Positions 21,601 through 24,058 of a stretch of DNA of 24,058 nucleotides are shown here, in pieces. Both the position numbers and the translations under genes were made by a program. The stretch spans positions 179,248 to 203,305 of the forward strand of contig KN882548.1 of the NCBI GenBank assembly GCA_000934455.1. Direction: 5' to 3'. Numbering within the stretch: position 1 is the first letter of the stretch; every line of letters starts with the position of its first letter. The notes below the pieces were generated by a model. It saw only the letters and a program-made list of their open reading frames with translations. It did not search any database and was not told the origin of the DNA. The stretch is from Apostichopus parvimensis. Its lineage: Eukaryota > Echinodermata > Holothuroidea > Aspidochirotida > Stichopodidae.

Positions 21601-23271
21601 ATCGAACATTCAGTTTTGTTCTACATTCATGTTTGCTTACAAGATTAAACATAAGCATACACTGCTGTCATGTATAGAGAAGCAAGTCTAGGAACCATAA
21701 AATGGAGAAGATTAGAAATTTAATATATCACATGATACATGGGTTTATGTGACCGATTCATGTGACAAAGAAAACCACCTTTCGTGCAACCAGCAAACCT
21801 TTACATTTCTATCCTTTGATGTATTACCTCGACTGGTCCTTCCAGGACAACTTGGTTCCCAAAGTCGACACATTCTCCATCCGCTGAGTACATGGCCTGA
21901 CCCTCAAACTTCTGGGTGATCCCCATTTTCTGAATGCGAAGACTTTTGATGTTATCAAAGCACTTCTTCAAATGAGGTTGCACCTGCGAGTTAATAATAT
22001 AACAAATTTAATACCCTTCCCCGTACGTCATATGGAATCGATAACACGACATCCCCAAGTATAAAATAATCACCAATTTTATTTCAACAAAGAAAAATGT
22101 TATTATGAGGGACACTGGCATGTGTGGTTCATTCTCACTTTGATTTTTCTTAAAAAGCTGGTCTACATCAAATCAAAACATTGGACAAAAATGATTGACT
22201 GACTTAATGTTATTTGAGGAGAAATATTGGGTTATTTGTGTTGAATTGGACTCTCAACGGTATCATAAATGTCTGTGAAATGTTAACTAGGCATTAAAAA
22301 AGCTCTTTGATATGTATACAAAAAACACTGCATTTTCCCAGGGGCGTCCCTTCAGTGCTCCAGCAAAGAATCACAAGTTATTTTTTATCGTACAAATCCT
22401 TCTTGCAAAGGTCTTCATTATCTTAATGCATAATAATAATGCATAATAAACTTCCTCCAACTGCTACATGCAATGGGACCTATGAAATGGGTCACTTATT
22501 GAAATAAATATATACTCACAGCTTGAGGATTCTTGGACTGGCCAAGAATTTCCAGCAGATCATCGTTCGAGAGGAAGTAAAATCTTGGGAATATCTGTCG
22601 TTTGGTTTCGAGATACATGTCGAGAGACTTTTGAATCTCTTCCAGCTTGCTGTTCATGTCATTCAGAGTTTCCAACAAACCTAGGAGGGCAAAAAATAAG
22701 GGCAAAAAATAAAAATAATGACATAGATAGATAAATGGATGGATGGATTGATGGATGGATGGATAGATACTAAGTAGTGAAACCTAGTCAAGTGAGGATA
22801 GATTGGGTCACATGTAGGTAGTTTGATTCACAATTCAATGATATGATATCTCATTCTCTATAGAACTAATAATCACCTTTATAAAAAGGACTGACTGTAA
22901 TTTGTTACCCTGGTTTCCCAAGGATCCAACTTACTGTGACATTATTTTATTACCTTTTCTCGTTGCGAATGATTTTCGCCACACTATGTATGGTGTGTTG
23001 ATCTGAAGCGCATTATGATATTTCATTCTGAGACTGCTATTAATATCTTCATTTGCTGTGATTGCTGCCTAGTCCACCCCTCCTACAGGGGCTGACATCA
23101 GTACCTTTTCCTGAGTAAACTGATTTTAATACCTTCATGATGTGTTCCTCTCAGTGCATTGTTATCTTTATTCATCCTGGTCATGATCTCCTTCCAGCTG
23201 GCATTGACTCCGTCAAACTCTGCCGACTCTCTTGGCAACTGCTTCCTGATATCTTCACCAAGGAAAATATT
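511..23271 (-). CDS. DNAH2: Dynein heavy chain 2, axonemal (partial gene, 30 exons in window)
   Basis: ATP-driven motor subunit of the ciliary/flagellar axoneme; in the family DNAH2 is the beta heavy chain of inner-arm dynein I1/f, which helps set waveform. The joined exons give about 1,695 codons without a stop: linker end (model residues 1-231), AAA1 (P-loop GPAGTGKT 348-355, Walker B CFDEFN 398-403), AAA2 (GKTGSAKT 629-636), AAA3 (GPVGTGKT 962-969, FMDD 1027-1030), AAA4 (GIGGSGRQS 1310-1318), then stalk helix CC1 from about 1535 to the microtubule-binding domain entry. Human DNAH2 is about 4,400 residues, so roughly 40 percent is present and both ends are missing. The DNAH2 call rests on recalled near-identity over AAA3, AAA4 and stalk. 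Exons 15-18 appear twice around a gap (see those entries); only one set can be used. Other DNAH paralogues are possible but less likely. Confidence 0.93.
1062..1178 (-). CDS. DNAH2: Exon 29: stalk coiled coil CC1
   Basis: 117 bp, 39 codons, residues 1610-1648. [20 protein letters not shown] runs on to [10 protein letters not shown], the distal CC1 helix. Acceptor GTTAACAG, donor GTCAAG|GTGTGT, phase 0 on both sides. Confidence 0.95.
1259..1318 (-). CDS. Possible 60-bp in-frame cassette exon in the stalk
   Basis: Between exons 28 and 29, acceptor CTTTTTTATAG and donor CCTG|GTGAGT bound exactly 60 bp that is open in phase 0. It starts [12 protein letters not shown] and would add 20 residues with two Cys and one Pro. 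Flanking exons already join without it and match DNAH2 (recalled), so it would be an optional insert, a minor exon or a decoy. No homology is recognised. Confidence 0.35.
1409..1619 (-). CDS. DNAH2: Exon 28: stalk coiled coil CC1
   Basis: 211 bp, residues 1539-1609. Starts [20 protein letters not shown], then a charged heptad-rich helix ending [20 protein letters not shown]1 carries signals between the ATPase ring and the microtubule-binding tip. Acceptor CCGTAG, donor CAAAAG|GTATCA, phase 0. Confidence 0.97.
1620..2283 (-). other. Intron 27-28
   Basis: AT-rich; 2040-2190 is a degenerate ATATGT/ACATAT-rich stretch. No exon, gene or recognisable element seen. Confidence 0.75.
2284..2423 (-). 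CDS. DNAH2: Exon 27: AAA4 to stalk
   Basis: 140 bp, residues 1493-1539. [20 protein letters not shown] is the hallmark preceding the stalk. The donor AAAAT|GTAAAT leaves AT, completed as Ile by the next exon. Acceptor TTTACAG. Confidence 0.95.
2762..2894 (-). CDS. DNAH2: Exon 26: AAA4 end
   Basis: 133 bp, residues 1448-1492. [20 protein letters not shown] is the invariant segment after AAA4, ending in an acidic GEEEE run. Acceptor TCTTACAG behind a long pyrimidine tract, donor AAGAG|GTTAGT, phase 0. Confidence 0.96.
2895..3424 (-). other. Intron 25-26 with long pyrimidine tract
   Basis: 2925-2990 is GA- and GGGT-rich on the plus strand, so the transcript has an extended pyrimidine tract upstream of the exon 26 acceptor. 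Nothing else recognised. Confidence 0.75.
3425..3725 (-). CDS. DNAH2: Exon 25: AAA4 Walker B region
   Basis: 301 bp, residues 1348-1448. [20 protein letters not shown] and [15 protein letters not shown] are AAA4 hallmarks; the Walker B Asp-Glu pair is replaced by Asn-Asp. [14 protein letters not shown] closes it. Acceptor TTCATAG, donor TTCAG|GTACGT. Confidence 0.97.
3985..4035 (+). repeat. Retroposon-like 3' tail
   Basis: GGTATTTGGCGCTATATTAA followed by TTATTATTATGATTATTATT resembles the 3' ends of SINE/LINE-type repeats common in marine invertebrates. The body upstream (3770-3985) is T-rich, and no start can be assigned. Confidence 0.4.
4183..4350 (-). CDS. DNAH2: Exon 24: AAA4 Walker A (Arg for Lys)
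   Basis: 168 bp, residues 1292-1348. [19 protein letters not shown] is followed by SGRQS; the P-loop lysine is Arg (GGSGRQS), as I recall for vertebrate DNAH2. Then [16 protein letters not shown]. Acceptor TGGTCAG, donor GATG|GTAAGT. Confidence 0.96.
4688..4843 (-). CDS. DNAH2: Exon 23: AAA4 N-terminal part
   Basis: 156 bp, residues 1240-1291. [18 protein letters not shown] and [12 protein letters not shown], the conserved segment ahead of the AAA4 P-loop. Acceptor TGTCCAG, donor CATG|GTAACT. Confidence 0.95.
5580..5674. repeat. 31-bp tandem repeat, three units
   Basis: TAACA(T/C)TGACCTAACATA recurs at 5583, 5614 and 5645 with 31-bp period, in the exon 22-23 intron. Confidence 0.85.
5738..5979 (+). 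mobile_element. tRNA-derived SINE, second copy
   Basis: Same family as 12115-12351: box A TAACTCAGTGG, box B GGTTCGAGTC (5782-5791), the shared segment CTTGCAGGAGGATCTAAA and a CATA/CACA microsatellite tail. It lies in the exon 22-23 intron in the same orientation. It is not a functional tRNA gene: no acceptor stem pairs. Confidence 0.83.
6026..6156 (-). CDS. DNAH2: Exon 22: AAA3-AAA4 link
   Basis: 131 bp, residues 1196-1240. [16 protein letters not shown] joins the previous exon through the split Arg and runs to [10 protein letters not shown]. Acceptor CTTTCAG, donor ATTCG|GTAAGA. Confidence 0.95.
6461..6735 (-). CDS. DNAH2: Exon 21: AAA3 lid to AAA4
   Basis: 275 bp, residues 1105-1196. 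[20 protein letters not shown] and FQGMLRANK, then [10 protein letters not shown], are the conserved AAA3 helical region. The final Arg codon is split (AG|G). Acceptor ATATTCCAG, donor TTTCAG|GTTTGT. Confidence 0.97.
6736..7596 (-). other. Intron 20-21
   Basis: Contains the inverted family 1 repeat; 6825-7005 may be a decayed relative of the same family (weak similarity). No exon seen. Confidence 0.7.
7356..7458 (-). repeat. Dispersed repeat, inverted copy (family 1)
   Basis: Reverse complement contains TGTTGTTGATATGTTTTGTC, ACTTAGTTAACTT and TGAAGAAACAAATAAATGA, matching 196-276 at high identity. It lies in the exon 20-21 intron. Confidence 0.75.
7597..7701 (-). CDS. DNAH2: Exon 20: AAA3
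   Basis: 105 bp, 35 codons, residues 1070-1104. [20 protein letters not shown] and [10 protein letters not shown] are AAA3 sensor-region motifs. Acceptor TGAGTAG, donor CCCAGT|GTAAGT. It has no long open frame of its own, but phase and homology place it firmly. Confidence 0.95.
7765..7797 (-). other. G-quadruplex-prone tract on the transcript strand
   Basis: On the minus strand, four G-runs (6, 6, 5 and 3 G) with loops of 1-5 nt lie about 65-95 nt upstream of the exon 20 acceptor. Sense-strand G4s there can affect splicing; this is inference. Confidence 0.55.
7953..8320. mobile_element. Non-autonomous hAT DNA transposon (MITE-like), 368 bp
   Basis: The left end reads CAGGGGTGGGCAACC and the right end, reverse-complemented, CTGGGGTGGGCAACC, giving 15-bp terminal inverted repeats with one mismatch. 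The element is flanked by a perfect 8-bp direct repeat CTTTACAC at 7945-7952 and 8321-8328, the target-site length of hAT elements. No transposase frame is present. Internal GGCCGCATGTGGCCCGC is typical of widespread animal hAT ends. Confidence 0.92.
8333..8499 (-). CDS. DNAH2: Exon 19: AAA3 Walker B
   Basis: 167 bp, residues 1014-1069. [20 protein letters not shown] carries the AAA3 Walker B. Donor ATCAAG|GTAG is followed within 4 nt by the target duplication of an hAT element. Acceptor ATCATCAG. Confidence 0.97.
8813..9069 (-). CDS. DNAH2: Exon 18: AAA3 Walker A
   Basis: 257 bp, residues 928-1014. P-loop GPVGTGKTS (962-969) is intact; AAA3 ATPase state gates motor release from microtubules. 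[20 protein letters not shown] follows and matches DNAH2 by recall. Acceptor TTCAACAG, donor ACCAAGG|GTACGG, with the last Gly codon split. Confidence 0.97.
9628..9752. repeat. Fold-back inverted repeat around a G-rich short repeat (block 1)
   Basis: Left arm ACATTTATGGCTAGAACAGG and right arm TTCTAGCCATAAATCTCT are imperfect inverted repeats of about 35 bp enclosing GGGGGCCACCAG repeats. The same arms flank the 37-bp minisatellite at 11848-12070. This resembles a small fold-back element, but no target duplication was identified. Confidence 0.6.
9798..10042 (-). CDS. DNAH2: Exon 17, first assembled copy: start of AAA3
   Basis: 245 bp, same protein as 12381-12625. It splices in frame to the intact exon 18 (AA|T, Asn), giving [19 protein letters not shown]. 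Confidence 0.9.
10249..10407 (-). CDS. DNAH2: Exon 16, first assembled copy
   Basis: 159 bp, same 53 residues as 12824-12982. Same acceptor GTCGACAG and donor AATGGG|GTAACT (preceded here by a silent GCG Ala codon). Confidence 0.87.
10980..11120 (-). CDS. DNAH2: Exon 15, first assembled copy: AAA2 end
   Basis: 141 bp, same protein as 13556-13696. If both copies were transcribed, a splice from the exon 18 copy (phase 1) to this exon (phase 0) would shift the frame. Only one of the two exon 15 copies can belong to a working transcript. Confidence 0.85.
11157..11206. other. Assembly gap of exactly 50 N
   Basis: The fixed round length suggests a placeholder gap. The sequence just left of it (to 11156) matches the sequence ending at 13732, and the sequence just right (from 11207) matches that starting at 8991. 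The gap therefore joins two copies of one region. Confidence 0.97.
11207..11285 (-). pseudogene. Exon 18, second assembled copy, truncated by the gap
   Basis: Only the first 79 bp of exon 18 are present, from the acceptor ATTCAACAG to VGALIKR, where 50 N begin. The AAA3 P-loop and the donor site are absent. The intact exon is at 8813-9069. I infer a broken assembly copy rather than a biological pseudogene. Confidence 0.85.
11889..12047. repeat. 37-bp minisatellite, four units
   Basis: CAGCCCAGGTGCCTGTAATC recurs at 11901, 11938, 11975 and 12011 (periods 37, 37, 36). The matching site in block 1 (9655-9715) has only three short CCACCAGA-type units. Confidence 0.92.
12115..12351 (+). mobile_element. 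tRNA-derived SINE, copy in duplicated block 2
   Basis: The head has pol III box A TAGCTCAGTGG (12115-12125) and box B GGTTCGAGTC (12159-12168) at tRNA-like spacing. A tRNA-unrelated body and a short CATACACA-type tail follow. Short direct repeats (TTATTA/ATTATTA) flank it. The matching position in block 1 (around 9768-9774) is empty. Confidence 0.85.
12381..12625 (-). CDS. DNAH2: Exon 17, second assembled copy: start of AAA3
   Basis: 245 bp, residues 847-928. Contains [20 protein letters not shown] and [12 protein letters not shown], and ends WRYPN with a split Asn codon. Acceptor TATGTAG, donor AACAA|GTAAGG. The protein is identical to the copy at 9798-10042; only third-position changes were found. 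Confidence 0.92.
12824..12982 (-). CDS. DNAH2: Exon 16, second assembled copy: AAA2-AAA3 linker helices
   Basis: 159 bp, 53 codons, residues 794-846. Contains [20 protein letters not shown], matching DNAH2 by recall. Acceptor GTCGACAG, donor AATGGG|GTAACT. It differs from 10249-10407 only by silent changes where compared (an Ala and a Pro codon). Confidence 0.92.
13370..13402 (+). other. G-quadruplex-prone tract (block 2; also 10795-10826)
   Basis: Uninterrupted runs GGGGGGGAGGGGGGAGGGGC and more G-runs lie on the plus strand, about 155 nt downstream of the exon 15 donor. The copy at 10795-10826 is one G shorter. It is C-rich in the transcript. Confidence 0.6.
13556..13696 (-). CDS. DNAH2: Exon 15, second assembled copy: AAA2 end
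   Basis: 141 bp, 47 codons, residues 747-793. [19 protein letters not shown] and [14 protein letters not shown] are AAA2 hallmarks. It joins exon 14 in frame (phase 0) and is continuous with single-copy sequence upstream, so it belongs to the haplotype path entering from high coordinates. A near-identical copy is at 10980-11120. Acceptor TTTGTAG, donor ATAAG|GTGAGA. Confidence 0.93.
13697..14467 (-). other. Intron 14-15
   Basis: AT-rich single-copy sequence from 13733 on. No repeat or exon recognised. Confidence 0.7.
14468..14604 (-). CDS. DNAH2: Exon 14: AAA2 Walker B
   Basis: 137 bp, residues 701-746. [19 protein letters not shown] is the AAA2 Walker B region; Ala follows Asp where Gly is common. 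Continues with [15 protein letters not shown]. This is the last single-copy exon before the duplicated block. Acceptor TAATTAG, donor ACCAG|GTGAGA. Confidence 0.96.
14933..15050 (-). CDS. DNAH2: Exon 13: AAA2
   Basis: 118 bp, residues 662-701 (the last codon is split). [18 protein letters not shown] and EWTDGVLS are AAA2 hallmarks. Acceptor GTAAACAG, donor TGCAG|GTTTGT. Confidence 0.96.
15051..16414 (-). other. Introns 12-13 and 11-12
   Basis: Two AT-rich introns (15051-15609 and 15829-16414) around exon 12. Nothing recognisable. Confidence 0.7.
15610..15828 (-). CDS. DNAH2: Exon 12: AAA2 Walker A (variant P-loop)
   Basis: 219 bp, 73 codons, residues 589-661. [19 protein letters not shown] leads into P-loop GKTGSAKT (629-636), where Ala stands before Lys in place of the usual Gly. 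AAA2 in dyneins binds nucleotide structurally rather than driving hydrolysis, so the change may be tolerated. Acceptor ACGTCAG, donor TCAAG|GTGATT. Confidence 0.95.
16415..16540 (-). CDS. DNAH2: Exon 11: AAA1-AAA2 connection
   Basis: 126 bp, 42 codons, residues 547-588. [16 protein letters not shown] is the standard motif between AAA1 and AAA2. Acceptor TTCTACAG, donor GGCAAG|GTAAAA, phase 0 on both sides. Confidence 0.96.
16541..17556 (-). other. Intron 10-11
   Basis: Holds the 48-bp tandem repeat. A 68-codon plus-strand open stretch at 17035-17241 has no recognisable homology and no gene context. Confidence 0.7.
16621..16764. repeat. 48-bp tandem repeat, three units
   Basis: AACATCTT-AGCTTCCTATGG units begin at 16621, 16669 and 16717 with an exact 48-bp period, in the exon 10-11 intron. 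The period is divisible by three, but it lies outside any coding frame. Confidence 0.88.
17557..17709 (-). CDS. DNAH2: Exon 10: AAA1 small domain
   Basis: 153 bp, 51 codons, residues 496-546. [17 protein letters not shown] is the conserved AAA1 helical-lid motif containing the sensor-II Arg region. Acceptor CAACAG, donor GAAGAG|GTAAAA, phase 0 on both sides. Confidence 0.97.
18183..18310 (-). CDS. DNAH2: Exon 9: AAA1 large-domain end
   Basis: 128 bp, residues 453-495. [19 protein letters not shown] contains the Arg-rich GYAGRTELP motif found after MNPG in every dynein AAA1. Ends AACACAAGG|GTATGT in phase 0. Confidence 0.97.
18461..18641 (-). CDS. DNAH2: Exon 8: AAA1 Walker B
   Basis: 181 bp, residues 393-453. 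[13 protein letters not shown] holds the Walker B Asp-Glu pair needed for ATP hydrolysis; downstream [10 protein letters not shown] and IFITMNPG are invariant AAA1 segments. Acceptor TGTCCCAG, donor CCCAG|GTATAT; the closing Gly codon is split. Confidence 0.98.
19085..19274 (-). CDS. DNAH2: Exon 7: AAA1 Walker A, the main ATPase site
   Basis: 190 bp, residues 329-392. Carries [19 protein letters not shown] (P-loop at 348-355) and [21 protein letters not shown]1 is the principal ATP hydrolysis site that drives the dynein power stroke. All P-loop residues are present, so the site should be active. Donor CGCAG|GTAAAA. Confidence 0.98.
19765..20057 (-). CDS. DNAH2: Exon 6: linker-AAA1 junction
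   Basis: 293 bp, residues 232-329. Contains [32 protein letters not shown] and TDR, the signature that leads into AAA1 in all dynein heavy chains. Starts in phase 0; the final Arg codon is split over the intron. Donor ACAG|GTCAGT. Confidence 0.97.
20536..20646 (-). CDS. DNAH2: Exon 5: linker end
   Basis: 111 bp, 37 codons, residues 195-231. Reads [14 protein letters not shown] and ends in a basic KSMKKKQ stretch. Acceptor TCCTCAG, donor AACAG|GTTAGA, phase 0 on both sides. The QxxWT motif is conserved in dynein linkers. Confidence 0.93.
21200..21325 (-). CDS. DNAH2: Exon 4: linker domain
   Basis: 126 bp, 42 codons, residues 153-194. Reads [18 protein letters not shown] and ends KDWPGQ. Acceptor ACACCAG, donor GACAG|GTACTA, phase 0 on both sides. 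The W(P)GQ ending before a helix is typical of this part of the linker. Confidence 0.93.
21828..21983 (-). CDS. DNAH2: Exon 3: linker domain
   Basis: 156 bp, 52 codons, residues 101-152. Reads [15 protein letters not shown] and later ends at EGPVE, the usual linker segment after FPRFYF. Acceptor CTCGCAG, donor CGAG|GTAATA, phase 0 on both sides. Confidence 0.93.
22520..22680 (-). CDS. DNAH2: Exon 2: linker domain with [16 protein letters not shown]
   Basis: 161 bp, residues 47-100. Contains [19 protein letters not shown], the highly conserved linker motif of dynein heavy chains. Acceptor CTCCTAG, donor AAGCT|GTGAGT, ending in phase 0. Confidence 0.95.
22724..22768. repeat. GGAT/GATA microsatellite
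   Basis: About eleven tandem tetranucleotides (GATA, GGAT, GATT) in the exon 1-2 intron. Confidence 0.9.
23133..23271 (-). CDS. DNAH2: Exon 1 of window: linker domain
   Basis: 139 bp, model residues 1-47, starting [13 protein letters not shown]. The acceptor is GTTTCAG and the donor GAAG|GTATTA; it starts in phase 0 and leaves one base of a Gly codon. The [11 protein letters not shown] motif is the linker segment that dynein heavy chains carry ahead of the FPRFYF motif. No upstream exon is seen between here and the window end. Confidence 0.88.
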
Positions 23272-24058
23272 CTGAAACAGATACAAAAAAAAAGAAAAGA
23301 GGTTCAAATTAGCATGAAACTTAGTTGCAGATAGCATGAAGGAAATGACAAAGGTATTTAAATGGACGGAACAAATTGCTTGATTGGAATTCACGTCGAA
23401 TTAGACTGTACTTTCTTACTCGCTACCTTAGCCAAAACATCAAAAGAATGGTTTTACCTGGTATTCACTTATTAAAGTGGGAGATATAATTAATTTGTAC
23501 ATGTTCAATCTGCTTATATATATTGTTATCTGTTTTATTACTTTTTCCTTATCTTGAAACTATTCTCTCGCAAGACATAACTTGCGATTACAGTTTCTTT
23601 ACATTCTTCAATCCATGACCACGAAGTAATGTTCACGGACCCCAGGCATAGGGAGTATCACCAATGATCTCATCCCCAACTAATGGCTGGGGATGTGGTC
23701 TTGTTTGCCCACGATGGCACTCTCAGACATTTTCTGTCTTGACAGCATAAGTCAGTAAATATTGACAGACACATTCAGCTTGTATGAACAGTACCAGAAT
23801 ATTTTACACGGACCCCTGCCAATACCTTTGCTTTTATTGATCAAAGAAAATATTTTACACAGACTTCCCTAGGGTTTACAGATCCCGGGTTGAGAAATAT
23901 GAACTAAAACATTCATGAGATCGAAGTTTGCAAACCTATCCACACAACTACTTTAAAAAATACCCATAAAGGAAAGAGGCAATCCTAAATCATCAATACA
24001 CAATTAATGTAAACAACCAAAGGATGAACTTTGGCAGCTAACATATTTTCTAAATGTT
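23272..24058 (-). other. Intron upstream of exon 1 (incomplete)
   Basis: Up to the window end no linker-like coding segment is found on the minus strand, so the preceding exon is outside. No repeat recognised. Confidence 0.7.

Larger units (their letters stand above)
17710..22519 (-). other. Introns between exons 2 and 10
   Basis: Introns of 443-553 bp (17710-18182, 18642-19084, 19275-19764, 20058-20535, 20647-21199, 21326-21827, 21984-22519) are AT-rich. Apart from a C-run near 20826-20835 I see no element in them. Confidence 0.65.

Noticed and set aside
1..24058. A novel defence or biosynthetic system
   Set aside because: All coding exons belong to one dynein heavy chain; no other coding content could be supported.

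Overview
The window is animal nuclear DNA, AT-rich and dense in introns. It carries one large protein-coding gene, on the minus strand, entering past base 24058 and leaving before base 1. Thirty exons (31 with a possible cassette exon) lie in 511-23271. Joined in order they give one open reading frame of about 1,695 codons, and every intron is GT-AG with compatible phases. The product is an axonemal dynein heavy chain whose closest match by recall is DNAH2, the beta heavy chain of the two-headed inner-arm dynein I1/f. The window covers the end of the linker, the AAA1 to AAA4 motor modules, the first stalk coiled coil and the entry to the microtubule-binding domain. The N-terminal tail, second stalk helix, AAA5, AAA6 and C-terminus lie outside.

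Layout, in transcript order (high to low coordinates): linker exons 23271-20536; AAA1 20057-17557 with Walker [14 protein letters not shown]2 16540-13556 with a variant P-loop [11 protein letters not shown]2/AAA3 12982-7597 with [12 protein letters not shown]4 6735-2762 with GIGGSGRQS, where Arg replaces the P-loop Lys; stalk 2423-511.

The middle is not a clean gene. 8991-11156 and 11207-13732 are near-identical copies of the same four-exon block, joined by exactly 50 N. A real tandem copy would break the reading frame at the splice from the truncated exon 18 copy into exon 15, and the exon differences I compared are all synonymous. I read this as two haplotypes of one locus laid end to end by the assembler. 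The second copy carries a tRNA-derived SINE and an expanded 37-bp minisatellite that the first lacks.

The introns hold two SINE copies, a 368-bp non-autonomous hAT transposon with a perfect 8-bp target duplication sitting 4 nt inside an intron, several minisatellites (31, 37 and 48 bp), G-quadruplex-prone tracts and a dispersed repeat in inverted orientation. A 60-bp phase-0 open segment with strong splice sites (1259-1318) could be an alternative exon in the stalk. I found no second gene, no genuine tRNA or rRNA gene, no CRISPR array and no bacterial-type system. The species cannot be fixed from the sequence; a marine invertebrate, possibly an echinoderm, is my low-confidence guess.
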